The notes beneath the pieces were generated by a model. It was given only the letters and a program-made list of their open reading frames with translations. It ran no database searches and was not told the DNA's origin. From Thioclava marina (GTDB lineage Bacteria; Pseudomonadota; Alphaproteobacteria; Rhodobacterales; Rhodobacteraceae), in the NCBI RefSeq assembly GCF_002020135.1, contig NZ_MPZS01000001.1:1612001-1676000 (forward strand): 64,000 nt of DNA, in the 5' to 3' direction. Position 1 is the first letter of the stretch. Each line of letters opens with the position of its first letter. Position numbers and translations under genes: made by a program. Shown here piece after piece: positions 1-8,336 of this stretch.

Positions 1-1
1 G

Positions 2-307
2 GTGACGATGCGACTGGATCATGGGCCGATTATCGTGCTGATCATGGGCGTCGTCACCGGCACTTTCGGCGGGCTGATGCGCGACGTGGTGTGCAACGAG
101 GTGCCGCTCGTGCTGAAACAGGGTGAGCTGTATCTCACCTGCGCCTTCGCGGGCGCTGCGAGCGCACTCATCGCCAATGCCGCGGGGCTCGACCGTCTCA
201 CCGCGCTCCTGATCTGCGGCGCGGTCACCTTCATCCTGCGCGCGGGCTCGCTGCGTTTCGGATGGAAACTGCCGGTCTACAAGGCGCGCCCGCCGCGGCA
301 GTATTAA
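2..307 (+). CDS. TRIC/UPF0126 family cation channel, C-terminal part (cut by window edge)
   Basis: The frame is open at the left edge, so only about the last 100 residues are present. They hold three hydrophobic segments and the run GTFGGLMRDVVCNEVP, typical of the UPF0126 (YicG) domain. Proteins of this family have about 200 residues, carry two such domains and form trimeric inner-membrane cation channels. The GTG at 2 lies inside the conserved domain and is probably not the real start. The stop overlaps that of the convergent lrgB-like gene (TTAA at 304-307). The family call rests on motif recognition; the transported ion is not visible. Confidence 0.75.
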   Translation: MTMRLDHGPIIVLIMGVVTGTFGGLMRDVVCNEVPLVLKQGELYLTCAFAGAASALIANAAGLDRLTALLICGAVTFILRAGSLRFGWKLPVYKARPPRQY

Positions 308-1020
308 CCGAAGAGACTTAGCAGCACCGGAGCGAGGAAGGCGGTGAGCACCGCGTTCAGCCCCATCCCGATCGAGGCGAAGGCCCCGGCGGTCTCATGC
401 ACTTGAAACGCGCGCGCCGTACCGATCCCGTGCGCAGCCACCCCCACGGCGAAGCCCCGCGCGCGCCAGTCGCGAAAACCCAACACATTGAGCATCGGCG
501 TTACCGTGATCGCCCCGATCATCCCCGTCAGGATCACCAGCGCCGCCGTCAGCGAGGGCTCGCCGCCCAAGGATTGCGAGATCCCGATCGCCACCGGCGC
601 GGTCACCGATTTCGGCGCGAGCGAGGCAAGCAGCTCCGGCCCCGCCCCCATCGCCTTCGCGATCGCAAGAACCGAGACGATTGCCGTCGCGGACCCAGCG
701 AGCAGCCCCGCAAGGATCGGCAACAGTGCCTTGCGGACCTTGGGCAGGTTCGCCTGCAACGGAACGGCAAGGCACACCGTCGCGGGGCCGAGCATGAAAT
801 GGACGAATTGCGCCCCGTCGAAATAGCGCTGATAGGGCGTGCCCGTCATCAGCAGCACGCCTCCCAACAGCACCACCGCCACCATCACCGGATTGGCGAA
901 AGGGCTGCGCCCGCTCAGTTTGAACAGCGTGTCTCCGATCCAGTAGGCGATCAGCGTCGCCCAGAGCCAAAGGAGCGGCCCCGAGGCCAGATAGGACCAG
1001 AGCTTGAACGGATCAGTCAT
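304..1020 (-). CDS. lrgB: LrgB/CidB family membrane protein
   Basis: A 238-residue, strongly hydrophobic protein with the family hallmarks: NPVM near residue 43, the Lys-Ser-Val-Thr-x-Pro-Val stretch (KSVTAPVAIGISQSLGG, about residues 135-152) and the C-terminal AAHGIGTARAF. LrgB/CidB proteins work with small LrgA/CidA partners. The pair has been tied to holin/antiholin-like control of murein hydrolases and, in plants and some bacteria, to glycolate or pyruvate transport. The ATG overlaps the end of the LrgA-like gene by 8 bases, so the two are translationally coupled. The length is normal for the family. Whether it acts in lysis or in metabolite export cannot be told here. Confidence 0.88.
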   Translation of the reverse strand: MTDPFKLWSYLASGPLLWLWATLIAYWIGDTLFKLSGRSPFANPVMVAVVLLGGVLLMTGTPYQRYFDGAQFVHFMLGPATVCLAVPLQANLPKVRKALLPILAGLLAGSATAIVSVLAIAKAMGAGPELLASLAPKSVTAPVAIGISQSLGGEPSLTAALVILTGMIGAITVTPMLNVLGFRDWRARGFAVGVAAHGIGTARAFQVHETAGAFASIGMGLNAVLTAFLAPVLLSLFG

Positions 1021-1369
1021 CGCTCGCGCTCCCCGTCAGTTTTGCGACCGCTGCGAAGACCGCCGCGCCGACCACGATCGCCAGCATCGTTGACCCGATC
1101 AGCGCCACCGCCAGCCCGAGACCATGTTCACGCAGCGCATCGAGATGCGCGACGACACCCACGCCCGCTGGCACGAAGAGAAGGGACAGATGCTGGAGGA
1201 TGAACAGTGCGACCGGCCGGATCACCTCCCGGATCTTCTCCGAGACGCTCATCAGGACGAGCAGGAAGATCATTCCCAGCACCGGGCCGGGCAAGGGCAG
1301 CATCAACGCGCGCGAGAGGATCTCTCCGCTAAGCTGGCAGGCAAGGATCAGGGACAGGGCTGGGATCAT
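1013..1369 (-). CDS. lrgA: LrgA/CidA family membrane protein
   Basis: A 118-residue membrane protein with about four hydrophobic segments and the PLPGPVLGMIFLLVLM motif of the LrgA/CidA (holin-like) family at residues 25-40. The ATG at 1369 follows a strong Shine-Dalgarno (GAGGAGG, about 8 bases upstream), which fixes the start although the frame stays open further upstream. It is the first gene of a two-gene unit and overlaps lrgB. A strong terminator (1412-1453) separates it from the upstream membrane gene, so the pair probably has its own promoter in 1370-1411. Confidence 0.87.
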   Translation of the reverse strand: MIPALSLILACQLSGEILSRALMLPLPGPVLGMIFLLVLMSVSEKIREVIRPVALFILQHLSLLFVPAGVGVVAHLDALREHGLGLAVALIGSTMLAIVVGAAVFAAVAKLTGSASDD

Positions 1370-1411
1370 CGGAAAACCTCCTCGGGTCAGCTCCGATGCT
1401 AAGCGACCGCG

Positions 1412-1453
1412 CGCAAAAGAAAAGGGCGGAGCGGGTATACCCCCGCGCCGCCC
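1412..1453 (-). terminator. rho-independent terminator after the membrane protein gene
   Basis: Read on the minus strand, a 12-bp GC stem with one mismatch (plus-strand arms 1424-1435 and 1442-1453, loop 1436-1441) is followed by TTTTCTTTT. It starts about 24 bases after the stop of the gene at 1477-2682, so it should end that transcript before lrgA. Confidence 0.85.
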
Positions 1454-1476
1454 CGGATGCTTCATGTGGCTCGCCC

Positions 1477-2682
1477 TTACTCGGCGGGAACCGGGGTCGC
1501 TTCGGCCTTGCCGAAATGACGGCGGTTGAGATGCAGCACCAGCCAGATCGCCAGAGCCTGCGCCGCGAGGGCCACCAGCGTCACGATCCAGTAAGCGATC
1601 GAGAACTTCGTCAGAAGCCCCGACTGCACCAGCCCCGCGTTGATCCAGAACTGGGTCATCACGCCGAAGGCCACCGCCGGACAGACCAGTGCATAGGCGC
1701 CGACCGAGTTCTCCGCGCCGAACAGGAAGCGCTTGGCGTAACCCACCCGGCGCAACATCTCGATCCCGAACAGCGCGAAGAGGATCTGCACCGAATAGGT
1801 CTTGGTCAGGAACATCAGCACCTGCGCCGCCGTGCCGTGATCCTCGAAATTCACATGCAGCCCGTGATTGACCCGCATCCCGAGGATACCGAGCACCGTC
1901 AGGATCGGGATCACGATGAGGATCGTGGGAACCGCTTCGACCGCGGTCCCGTGGCTCAACATCGAGTGGATGCCCAGCACCAGCGCCACGACCCCGACCA
2001 TCAGCGCCGCCATCATGAAGAAGGTCGCAAGCATGATCCCGATGCCCGAGGTAAGCGCGACATTCGACAGCGCACCGGGGGCGGCAAGCCCCACGCCGAC
2101 CATCGACAGCGCGAAGGCCGGCATCATCTGAGCAAAGGACCCGTTCGCGGTCCAGTCGAAATTGCCGTCGGTCTTGACGCGTCCAAGGAACTGGCCGAGC
2201 TGAACCAGCGCGAGCGCACCGGTCGCTGTGAAGGCTGCAATCGCGATCGGGAAGAGATATTCGACGACCGTCCATAGGCCCGGCACGAAGACCATGCCAA
2301 GGATGAAGCCCACATTGATCGTCATCGCGATCGTCAGAGGCATCGCCAGGAGCTGCGTCTCGGCATTGGAGGCGCGCAGCTGCGCATAACTGTCAGTCTT
2401 CTTGAAAGCCGAGAGCTGGCGCAGGTTCCAGATCAGCAGGCGGATGTTGAGATATGCGAAGACGATGATCCCCGCCATCGCCGCGAAGATCATCCCCTTG
2501 GTCAGCATCGAGCCGGTCGACAGCGCCCTGGCGATGTCTGCGAAGACCGGGACGCTCTGGCCGGGATGCGGGATCCAGAAATAGAGCCAGAGGAAGAAGG
2601 TGACAGCCGTCCCGCCCGCTCCGAGCGAGGCGAGAAAATAAAGCGGCGAATAACGGTCCGCCGGGCGCGCGAAAGTGGTCAT
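1477..2682 (-). CDS. polytopic membrane protein, possibly TsoY-like
   Basis: A 401-residue protein that is nearly all membrane, with about ten hydrophobic segments. It begins after MTTFARPADRYSPLY with FLASLGAGGTAVTFFLWLYF. No catalytic motif is visible. The N-terminal YSPLYFLASLGAGG signature resembles, from memory, the family annotated TsoY; I cannot confirm this without a search, and the biochemical role is unknown to me. The start at 2682 is preceded by GGAGTCC at a suitable distance. A near-palindrome of the form ATTC-N8-GAAT sits 34-49 bases upstream, like operators of the persulfide-sensing ArsR-family repressors SqrR/BigR. That would fit a role in sulfur chemistry, but this is inference. 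It is transcribed alone and ends at a strong terminator. Confidence 0.6.
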   Translation of the reverse strand: MTTFARPADRYSPLYFLASLGAGGTAVTFFLWLYFWIPHPGQSVPVFADIARALSTGSMLTKGMIFAAMAGIIVFAYLNIRLLIWNLRQLSAFKKTDSYAQLRASNAETQLLAMPLTIAMTINVGFILGMVFVPGLWTVVEYLFPIAIAAFTATGALALVQLGQFLGRVKTDGNFDWTANGSFAQMMPAFALSMVGVGLAAPGALSNVALTSGIGIMLATFFMMAALMVGVVALVLGIHSMLSHGTAVEAVPTILIVIPILTVLGILGMRVNHGLHVNFEDHGTAAQVLMFLTKTYSVQILFALFGIEMLRRVGYAKRFLFGAENSVGAYALVCPAVAFGVMTQFWINAGLVQSGLLTKFSIAYWIVTLVALAAQALAIWLVLHLNRRHFGKAEATPVPAE

Positions 2683-2715
2683 GGCAGGACTCCGGTTGCG
2701 GTGTGAGCTTAAAAA

Positions 2716-2731
2716 ATTCGACGTGTTGAAT
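2716..2731. promoter_or_regulatory. candidate SqrR/BigR-type operator (ATTC-N8-GAAT)
   Basis: The 16 bases ATTCGACGTGTTGAAT are a near-perfect palindrome (only the fifth pair is a G-T mismatch). They match the ATTC-N8-GAAT consensus I recall for the persulfide-responsive ArsR-family repressor SqrR of Rhodobacter. Their position 34 bases upstream of the ATG at 2682 suits a repressor site. No ArsR gene lies in this window. Confidence 0.45.
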
Positions 2732-2875
2732 ATGGTGGTAACGCCTCCGTGAGGATTCCATGCGTCAGGCAGTCGCGGCTCTCTCGCAGGCCGAATATCG
2801 CCTCCCTCGCCCGCCGCGCGCCCGGCTCCATCATCCGCCCGGATGGTAAAATTGCGCGAGAAAGCGCCAATATCT

Positions 2876-2884
2876 TGTGGATAA
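2876..2884 (-). promoter_or_regulatory. DnaA box upstream of smc
   Basis: TGTGGATAA on the plus strand is the exact complement of the strong DnaA box TTATCCACA. It stands alone about 100 bases upstream of the smc start, so it looks like a possible regulatory or titration site rather than an origin cluster. Confidence 0.5.
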
Positions 2885-2983
2885 CCAACCCGAGAACGCC
2901 AGATACAGGGCGTTTTCATTGACTCGCCGCGCGCCCCTGCCGACACTTTCCAGAACCGCACCCAGATTCGGAAAGGCAGTGCA

Positions 2984-5900
2984 TTGCGCTTCTCCCGGCT
3001 TCGTCTCAACGGCTTCAAGAGCTTCGTGGACCCCACGGACCTCGTGATCCATGACGGCCTGACTGGGGTCGTGGGGCCCAATGGCTGCGGCAAGTCGAAC
3101 CTGCTCGAGGCATTGCGCTGGGTGATGGGTGAAAACCGCCCCTCGGCGATGCGCGGTGGCGGAATGGAAGACGTGATCTTCGCGGGCGCCTCGTCGCGTG
3201 GGGCGCGCAACTTCGCGGAAGTCTCGCTCCAGATCGACAATACCGAACGTCTGGCGCCCTCGGGGTTCAACGACAGCGACGGGCTGGAGATCGTGCGCCG
3301 GATCACCCGCGATGCCGGCTCGGCCTACAAGGTGAACTCGAAGGACGTGCGCGCCCGCGACGTGCAGATGCTGTTCGCCGATGCCTCGACCGGCGCGCAT
3401 TCGCCCGCGCTCGTGCGGCAAGGCCAGATCTCGGAACTGATCAATGCCAAGCCGAAGAACCGCCGCCGCATTCTGGAAGAGGCGGCGGGGATCTCGGGTC
3501 TTTATCAGCGCCGCCACGAGGCCGAACTGAAACTCAACGGGGCCGAGCAGAACCTGACCCGCGTCGACGACGTGATCGAACAGCTTGCCGCACAGCTTGC
3601 GACGCTCGCACGGCAGGCCCGGCAGGCGGCACGCTATCGCTCCATCGGCGAGGAACTGCGCCGCGCCGAAGGGATGCTGCTTTACCGCCGCTGGCGCGAG
3701 GCCGACATCGCGCGGGCCACCGCCGAAGATGGCCACCGCGAGAAGATCACCGCCGCATCGCAGGCCGAACGTACTGCGCGCGAAGCCGCGAAGACCCGTC
3801 AGGGCAAGGAAGATGCGCTCCCGCCGCTGCGCGAGGAAGAGGCCATCGCGGGGGCGATCCTGCAACGTCTGACCGTGCAGCGCGATGCGCTCTCGGATCA
3901 GGAAGATCAGGCGCTCGCCCGGATCGAGACACTCAAGGCCCGGATCGAACAGCTCATCCGCGACATGGAACGCGAGGCGGGGCTGAACCGCGACGCCGGA
4001 GAGACGATCGCGCGGCTCGAATGGGAGCAGGGCCAGATCGCCAAGGCCTCCGAAGGCCATGCCGACAAGCTCGACGCGGCCGCCGATGCCGCCCATGAGG
4101 CCGCGCAGATCCTGCAGGAACGCGAGGCGCAGCTCTCGGAGCTGACCGAGGATGTCGCCCGTCTCGCAGCCCGCCACCAATCGGCGCAGCGCCTCGTCAC
4201 GGACAACCGCGCCACCGCCGAGAAATCCGAAGCTGCCGCCGAACAGGCGAAAGCCGCCGCCGAAGCCGCTGCCGCCGCGCTGTCGAAGGCCGCCGAGGAT
4301 TACGAGATCGCCGAGGCCCAGCAGGGCGAGGCGCAGGACGCCGCCGAGGCCGCCGAAGAGGCGCTTGCCGCCGCCGACGAGGCCCGTTCTGAGGCTCAGT
4401 CGCGCGAAAGCGCCGCGCGCGCGGCCCGATCGGAAGCCGAAGGCGAAGCCGGGGCCCTGCGCGCCGAGGTCACCGCTCTCGCCCGCCTCGTCGAGCGTGA
4501 GGCGGCGAGCGGCACCCAGCTTCTTGATCGCGTGCGCGTCGACAAGGGCTACGAGGCGGCATTGGGTGCGGCGCTCGCCGATGACCTGCGCGCCCCCGAG
4601 GTCGATGACGACGCTCCGACCGGCTGGCAGACCCTGTCCGATTACCCCGCGCCCCAACCCCTGCCAGTCGGCGTCGAACCGCTCTCGGCTCATGTCGACG
4701 TGCCCGGCGTGCTGTCGCGGCGGATCTCGCAGATCGGGCTCGTGGCCGATTACGACGAGGGCGCGCGCCTTCAGGAACAGCTGGCCCCCGGTCAACGGCT
4801 CGTTTCACCCGAGGGTGATCTGTGGCGCTGGGATGGCTATCGCGCGGGCGCCGAGGATGCGCCCACCGCCGCCGCGCTGCGCCTGCAACAGCTCAACCGG
4901 CTGGTCGAGCTCAAGCGCGATCTGGAAGAGGCCGCGGCGCGTGCAGACGGAGCGAAGGACGCCCATGAAGCCCTGACCGCACAGCTGGCCGAAGCCACCC
5001 GCGCCGATGCCGCCGCCCGCGAAGCCCGCCGCGAAGCCGATCGCCGTCTGGCCGAGGCGGGCCGAGCGCTCAGCCGCGCCGAGGCCGATCGTTCGATTGC
5101 CAGCTCCAAGCTCGAAAGCGCCACGCTCGCCGTCGCGCGCCATGAGGAGGAGGCAAGCTCTGCCCGGATGGCGCTGCGCGAGGCGACCAATGCCCAGGAC
5201 TCGCTGCCTGATCTCGACGCCGCGCGCGGCGAGGTCGAGGCGGTGAAGATGACCGTGGAGGCCGCGCGGGTGACGATGCTCACCAAGCGCTCCGTCCATG
5301 ACGAGATCCGCCGCGAGGGCGAGGCACGCCTGAAGCGTCGGCAGGAGATCACCAAGGAAATCTCGGGCTGGCGGCATCGTCTCGAGACCGCCGAGAAACG
5401 ATCGGCCGAGCTCGCGACCCGCAAGACCGAGACCGAGGAGGAGCTGAAAGAGGCCTCCGCCGCGCCCGAAGAATTGGCCGCCAAGCGCGCCGAGCTGTCC
5501 GAGGCGATCTCGGATGCGGAGGCACGCAAGGCCGAGGCGTCCGACAAGCTCTCGAGCGCCGAAAGCGCGCTGCGCGAGGCGCAGATCGCCGAGCGCGAGG
5601 CCGAGCGCCTGGCAGGCGAGGCCCGCGAGGCTCGCGCACGCGCCGAGGCTCGCGTCGATGCCGCGCGCGAAACCGTCGCCTATGCCGCCGAACGTATCGC
5701 GGACGAGACCGAGAAGACGCCACAGGAGCTTCTCGACAGCCTCGACGCCGATCCCGAGAAAATGCCCGACGCCGAGACGCTGGATGCGGATGTGAACCGG
5801 CTCAAACGCCAGCGCGAAAGCCTTGGTGCGGTGAACCTGCGCGCCGAGGAAGACGCGCGCGAGGTGCAGGAAGAGCATGACGCGCTAGTCAAGGAGAAGT

Positions 5901-6442
5901 CCGATCTCGAGGAGGCGATCCGCAAGCTGCGCGCCGGGATCTCGGGCCTCAACCGCGAAGGGCGCGAGCGACTGCTGACCGCCTTCGAGCAAGTGAACGA
6001 GAACTTCCGCACGCTGTTCACGCACCTCTTCGGGGGTGGCTCGGCCAATCTGCAACTGGTCGAGAGCGACGACCCGCTGGAAGCGGGCCTCGAGATCATG
6101 TGCCAGCCGCCGGGCAAGAAGCTTTCGACGCTCTCGCTGCTCTCGGGCGGCGAGCAGACCCTGACCGCGATGGCGCTGATCTTCGCGGTGTTCCTCGCCA
6201 ACCCGGCGCCGATCTGCGTGCTCGACGAGGTCGACGCGCCGCTCGACGATGCGAACGTGACGCGCTTCTGCGACCTGCTCGACGAGATGACGCGCCGCAC
6301 CGATACGCGCTTTCTGATCATCACCCACCACGCGGTGACGATGGCGCGGATGGACCGGCTGTTTGGCGTCACCATGCAGGAACAGGGCGTGAGCCAGCTC
6401 GTCTCGGTCGATCTGAAGAAGGCCGAAGCGCTGGTCGCCTGA
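2984..6442 (+). CDS. smc: chromosome segregation protein SMC
   Basis: An 1152-residue SMC ATPase, the core of the bacterial condensin that compacts and segregates the chromosome with ScpA/ScpB. Seen: Walker A GPNGCGKSN at residues 31-39; a long Ala/Glu/Arg-rich coiled coil (about 170-500); the hinge around 505-625; the returning coiled coil (about 630-1000); then the signature LSGGEQTLTAMAL near 1052 and Walker B CVLDEVDAPLDD near 1078. The protein starts at the family-typical MRFSRLRLNGFKSF, which uses a TTG codon after GGAAAGG. The gene ends 22 bases from the convergent acetyltransferase gene. Kleisin partners are not in this window. Confidence 0.97.
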   Translation: MRFSRLRLNGFKSFVDPTDLVIHDGLTGVVGPNGCGKSNLLEALRWVMGENRPSAMRGGGMEDVIFAGASSRGARNFAEVSLQIDNTERLAPSGFNDSDGLEIVRRITRDAGSAYKVNSKDVRARDVQMLFADASTGAHSPALVRQGQISELINAKPKNRRRILEEAAGISGLYQRRHEAELKLNGAEQNLTRVDDVIEQLAAQLATLARQARQAARYRSIGEELRRAEGMLLYRRWREADIARATAEDGHREKITAASQAERTAREAAKTRQGKEDALPPLREEEAIAGAILQRLTVQRDALSDQEDQALARIETLKARIEQLIRDMEREAGLNRDAGETIARLEWEQGQIAKASEGHADKLDAAADAAHEAAQILQEREAQLSELTEDVARLAARHQSAQRLVTDNRATAEKSEAAAEQAKAAAEAAAAALSKAAEDYEIAEAQQGEAQDAAEAAEEALAAADEARSEAQSRESAARAARSEAEGEAGALRAEVTALARLVEREAASGTQLLDRVRVDKGYEAALGAALADDLRAPEVDDDAPTGWQTLSDYPAPQPLPVGVEPLSAHVDVPGVLSRRISQIGLVADYDEGARLQEQLAPGQRLVSPEGDLWRWDGYRAGAEDAPTAAALRLQQLNRLVELKRDLEEAAARADGAKDAHEALTAQLAEATRADAAAREARREADRRLAEAGRALSRAEADRSIASSKLESATLAVARHEEEASSARMALREATNAQDSLPDLDAARGEVEAVKMTVEAARVTMLTKRSVHDEIRREGEARLKRRQEITKEISGWRHRLETAEKRSAELATRKTETEEELKEASAAPEELAAKRAELSEAISDAEARKAEASDKLSSAESALREAQIAEREAERLAGEAREARARAEARVDAARETVAYAAERIADETEKTPQELLDSLDADPEKMPDAETLDADVNRLKRQRESLGAVNLRAEEDAREVQEEHDALVKEKSDLEEAIRKLRAGISGLNREGRERLLTAFEQVNENFRTLFTHLFGGGSANLQLVESDDPLEAGLEIMCQPPGKKLSTLSLLSGGEQTLTAMALIFAVFLANPAPICVLDEVDAPLDDANVTRFCDLLDEMTRRTDTRFLIITHHAVTMARMDRLFGVTMQEQGVSQLVSVDLKKAEALVA

Positions 6443-6464
6443 CGCCCGTCGCGGGGCCGCCAGG

Positions 6465-6881
6465 TCAGAGCGCCTTTTCCATGTCCCGGTGTGGGATGCC
6501 CGCGTCGTCATAGGCCTCGCCATAGGCGGCAAAGCCGAGTTTTTCGTAAAACGGGATCGCGTAGACCTGCGCCGAGAGATAGGCGCGGGTGCAGCCCAGT
6601 TCCTTAAAGCGTGCGCAGGCATCATTCACCATCGCCGCGCCGAGGCCGGTTCCGCGCGCGGATTTTACCACGCAGATACGGCCGATCTTGCCGGTCTCGC
6701 CCTTGCGGATCAGCCGCGCCGTGCCGAGCGGCGTTTCGCCCTCGCGCGCGAGCAGATGGATCGCCTCGTCATCGAGATCGTCCCACTCCTCGGGCTCGGG
6801 GATACCCTGCTCCTCGATGAAGACCTCGCGGCGCAGCGCGTGACAGGGGGTGTAATCCTCGACCGCCTCGATCCTGATCAT
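6465..6881 (-). CDS. GNAT family N-acetyltransferase
   Basis: A 138-residue single-domain GNAT protein. The acetyl-CoA binding segment is visible as [19 protein letters not shown] (R/Q-x-x-G-x-G/A type, about residues 68-86), followed by [17 protein letters not shown], the usual end of the fold. The N-terminal [12 protein letters not shown] resembles the ElaA-like/YjdJ group. The ATG at 6881 overlaps the TGA of dapE (ATGA), so the gene is translated after dapE. The substrate is unknown. The link to dapE is an operon position and does not prove a role in lysine synthesis. Confidence 0.85.
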   Translation of the reverse strand: MIRIEAVEDYTPCHALRREVFIEEQGIPEPEEWDDLDDEAIHLLAREGETPLGTARLIRKGETGKIGRICVVKSARGTGLGAAMVNDACARFKELGCTRAYLSAQVYAIPFYEKLGFAAYGEAYDDAGIPHRDMEKAL

Positions 6882-8020
6882 GCGAAATAGTCTCGCAAAA
6901 TGCGGGCATAGATGCGTTTGAGGGTTTCGATCTGATCGACGGGCACGCGCTCGTCCACCTGATGCATGGTCGCGCCGACGAGGCCGAACTCCACCACCGG
7001 ACAATGATCCTTCACGAAACGCGCGTCCGAGGTGCCGCCCGAGGTGGACAGTTCCGGCGCGCGGCCGGTTTCCGCCTCGACCGAGCGGGCGACGAGATCG
7101 ACGAAGGGGCCGGGCGGGGTGACGAAGCTCTCGCCCGAGATGTCGGGGTTGAGCGCGAAGGTGACGCCGGTCTCCATCGTCACCGCGAGCGCCAGCGCCT
7201 CGGCCCAGGTAACCAGGCTTTCGCCGCTATGGGCATCGTTGAAGCGGATATTGACCGTCGCGCGGGCCTTGGCCGGGATCACGTTATTGGCCGGGTTGCC
7301 GCAGTCGATCGTGGTGATCTGCAGGCTGGAGGGCTGGAAATGCTCGGTGCCCTGGTCGAGCGGCTCGGCGGTCATCCGGCCCAGCAGATCGACCAGCGCA
7401 TGCAGCGGGTTCTTCGCGCGATGCGGATAGGCGGCATGGCCCTGCACGCCCTCGGCTTCGATATAGAAGGTCATCGATCCGCGCCGCCCGATCTTCATCA
7501 TCTCGCCCATCTCGTTCGGGCAGGTGGGCTCGCCCACCAGACAGACCGACATCGCCTCGCCCTCGGCCTGCATCCAGTCGAGAAGGGCCCGCGTGCCGTC
7601 GCGGCCCGGGCCTTCCTCATCGCCGGTGATAGTCAGGATCACCGCGCCCTCGGGCGGGGTCTGCGTCACGAAATCCACCGCTGCCGCCGCGAAAGCCGCA
7701 ACGCCCGTCTTCATGTCGGTGGCGCCGCGCCCCCACATCACGCCATCGACGATCTCGGCGCCGAAGGGATCATGCGTCCAGGCGGCCGCGTCGCCCACCG
7801 GCACGACATCGGTATGACCGTTGAACCCGAAGCTCTTCGCCGCCCCCTTCTCGCCCCAGCGTGCGAACAGGTTCGGCGTGCCATTGCGATCGACGCGGGT
7901 GCAGGCGAACCCGGCCTTCGAGAGCAGGGTTTCCAGCAGAACCAGCGCGCCGCCCTCTTCGGGGGTCACGGAGGGGCAGCGGATCAGCTCGGCGCTCAGG
8001 GCTACGGGATCGGTGGTCAT
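6878..8020 (-). CDS. dapE: succinyl-diaminopimelate desuccinylase
   Basis: A 380-residue M20-family metallohydrolase that removes succinate from N-succinyl-LL-diaminopimelate in the succinylase branch of lysine and peptidoglycan synthesis. Metal ligand motifs are present: [10 protein letters not shown] (His, residues about 68-77), [10 protein letters not shown] (Asp, about 97-106) and [12 protein letters not shown] (catalytic Glu pair, about 131-142). [21 protein letters not shown] marks the dimerisation domain. The length is normal for DapE. It is first in a unit with the acetyltransferase at 6465-6881. dapB lies at 47724-48533, and a possible dapC at 29302-30480. Confidence 0.95.
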   Translation of the reverse strand: MTTDPVALSAELIRCPSVTPEEGGALVLLETLLSKAGFACTRVDRNGTPNLFARWGEKGAAKSFGFNGHTDVVPVGDAAAWTHDPFGAEIVDGVMWGRGATDMKTGVAAFAAAAVDFVTQTPPEGAVILTITGDEEGPGRDGTRALLDWMQAEGEAMSVCLVGEPTCPNEMGEMMKIGRRGSMTFYIEAEGVQGHAAYPHRAKNPLHALVDLLGRMTAEPLDQGTEHFQPSSLQITTIDCGNPANNVIPAKARATVNIRFNDAHSGESLVTWAEALALAVTMETGVTFALNPDISGESFVTPPGPFVDLVARSVEAETGRAPELSTSGGTSDARFVKDHCPVVEFGLVGATMHQVDERVPVDQIETLKRIYARILRDYFA

Positions 8021-8336
8021 GGGCTCTCCTTGTCTGAGCCACAGGCTTAGAGCGCGCGGGCGCGCGGAGCAATGGCTGTTGCGTCCTCGCTACTGGCGCC
8101 CGGCCCGCGCTCGGCTGCGGCGAAGAGGGCTTCGCAAAAGCCGGCGGTCATGTCATAAAACAACACAATGATAAGCCCATGGCAGGGCAGACGAGCAGGG
8201 CAAAGCCCGACACCAGAGACGACGACCCGCGCTGTTGCGCGGCGCGCCTTCACACGCTCGCCCTCTGACCACAACCGGGCCGGAGACAGGCAATGGCACG
8301 ACAGGTAGCCCTCTCCACGCATGGGGAGGATCACGC
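8021..8336. other. 316-bp divergent intergenic region between dapE and the Hint gene
   Basis: No gene, RNA or repeat that I can support. It must hold the dapE promoter and probably that of the Hint-domain gene. The only clear element is the Shine-Dalgarno GGGGAGGA just before 8337. Confidence 0.5.

Larger units (their letters stand above)
2683..2983. other. 301-bp divergent intergenic region between the membrane gene and smc
   Basis: No gene seen apart from a 29-codon frame at 2760-2849 that lacks support. The region holds the ATTC-N8-GAAT box at 2716-2731 near the membrane gene and a perfect DnaA box at 2876-2884 on the smc side. Both promoters should lie here, but I cannot place -35/-10 boxes with confidence. 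Confidence 0.6.

Noticed and set aside
2760-2849. 29-codon frame between the membrane gene and smc
   Set aside because: No ribosome-binding site is evident, the Pro/Arg/His-rich translation matches nothing known, and the frame lies in a region needed for two promoters.
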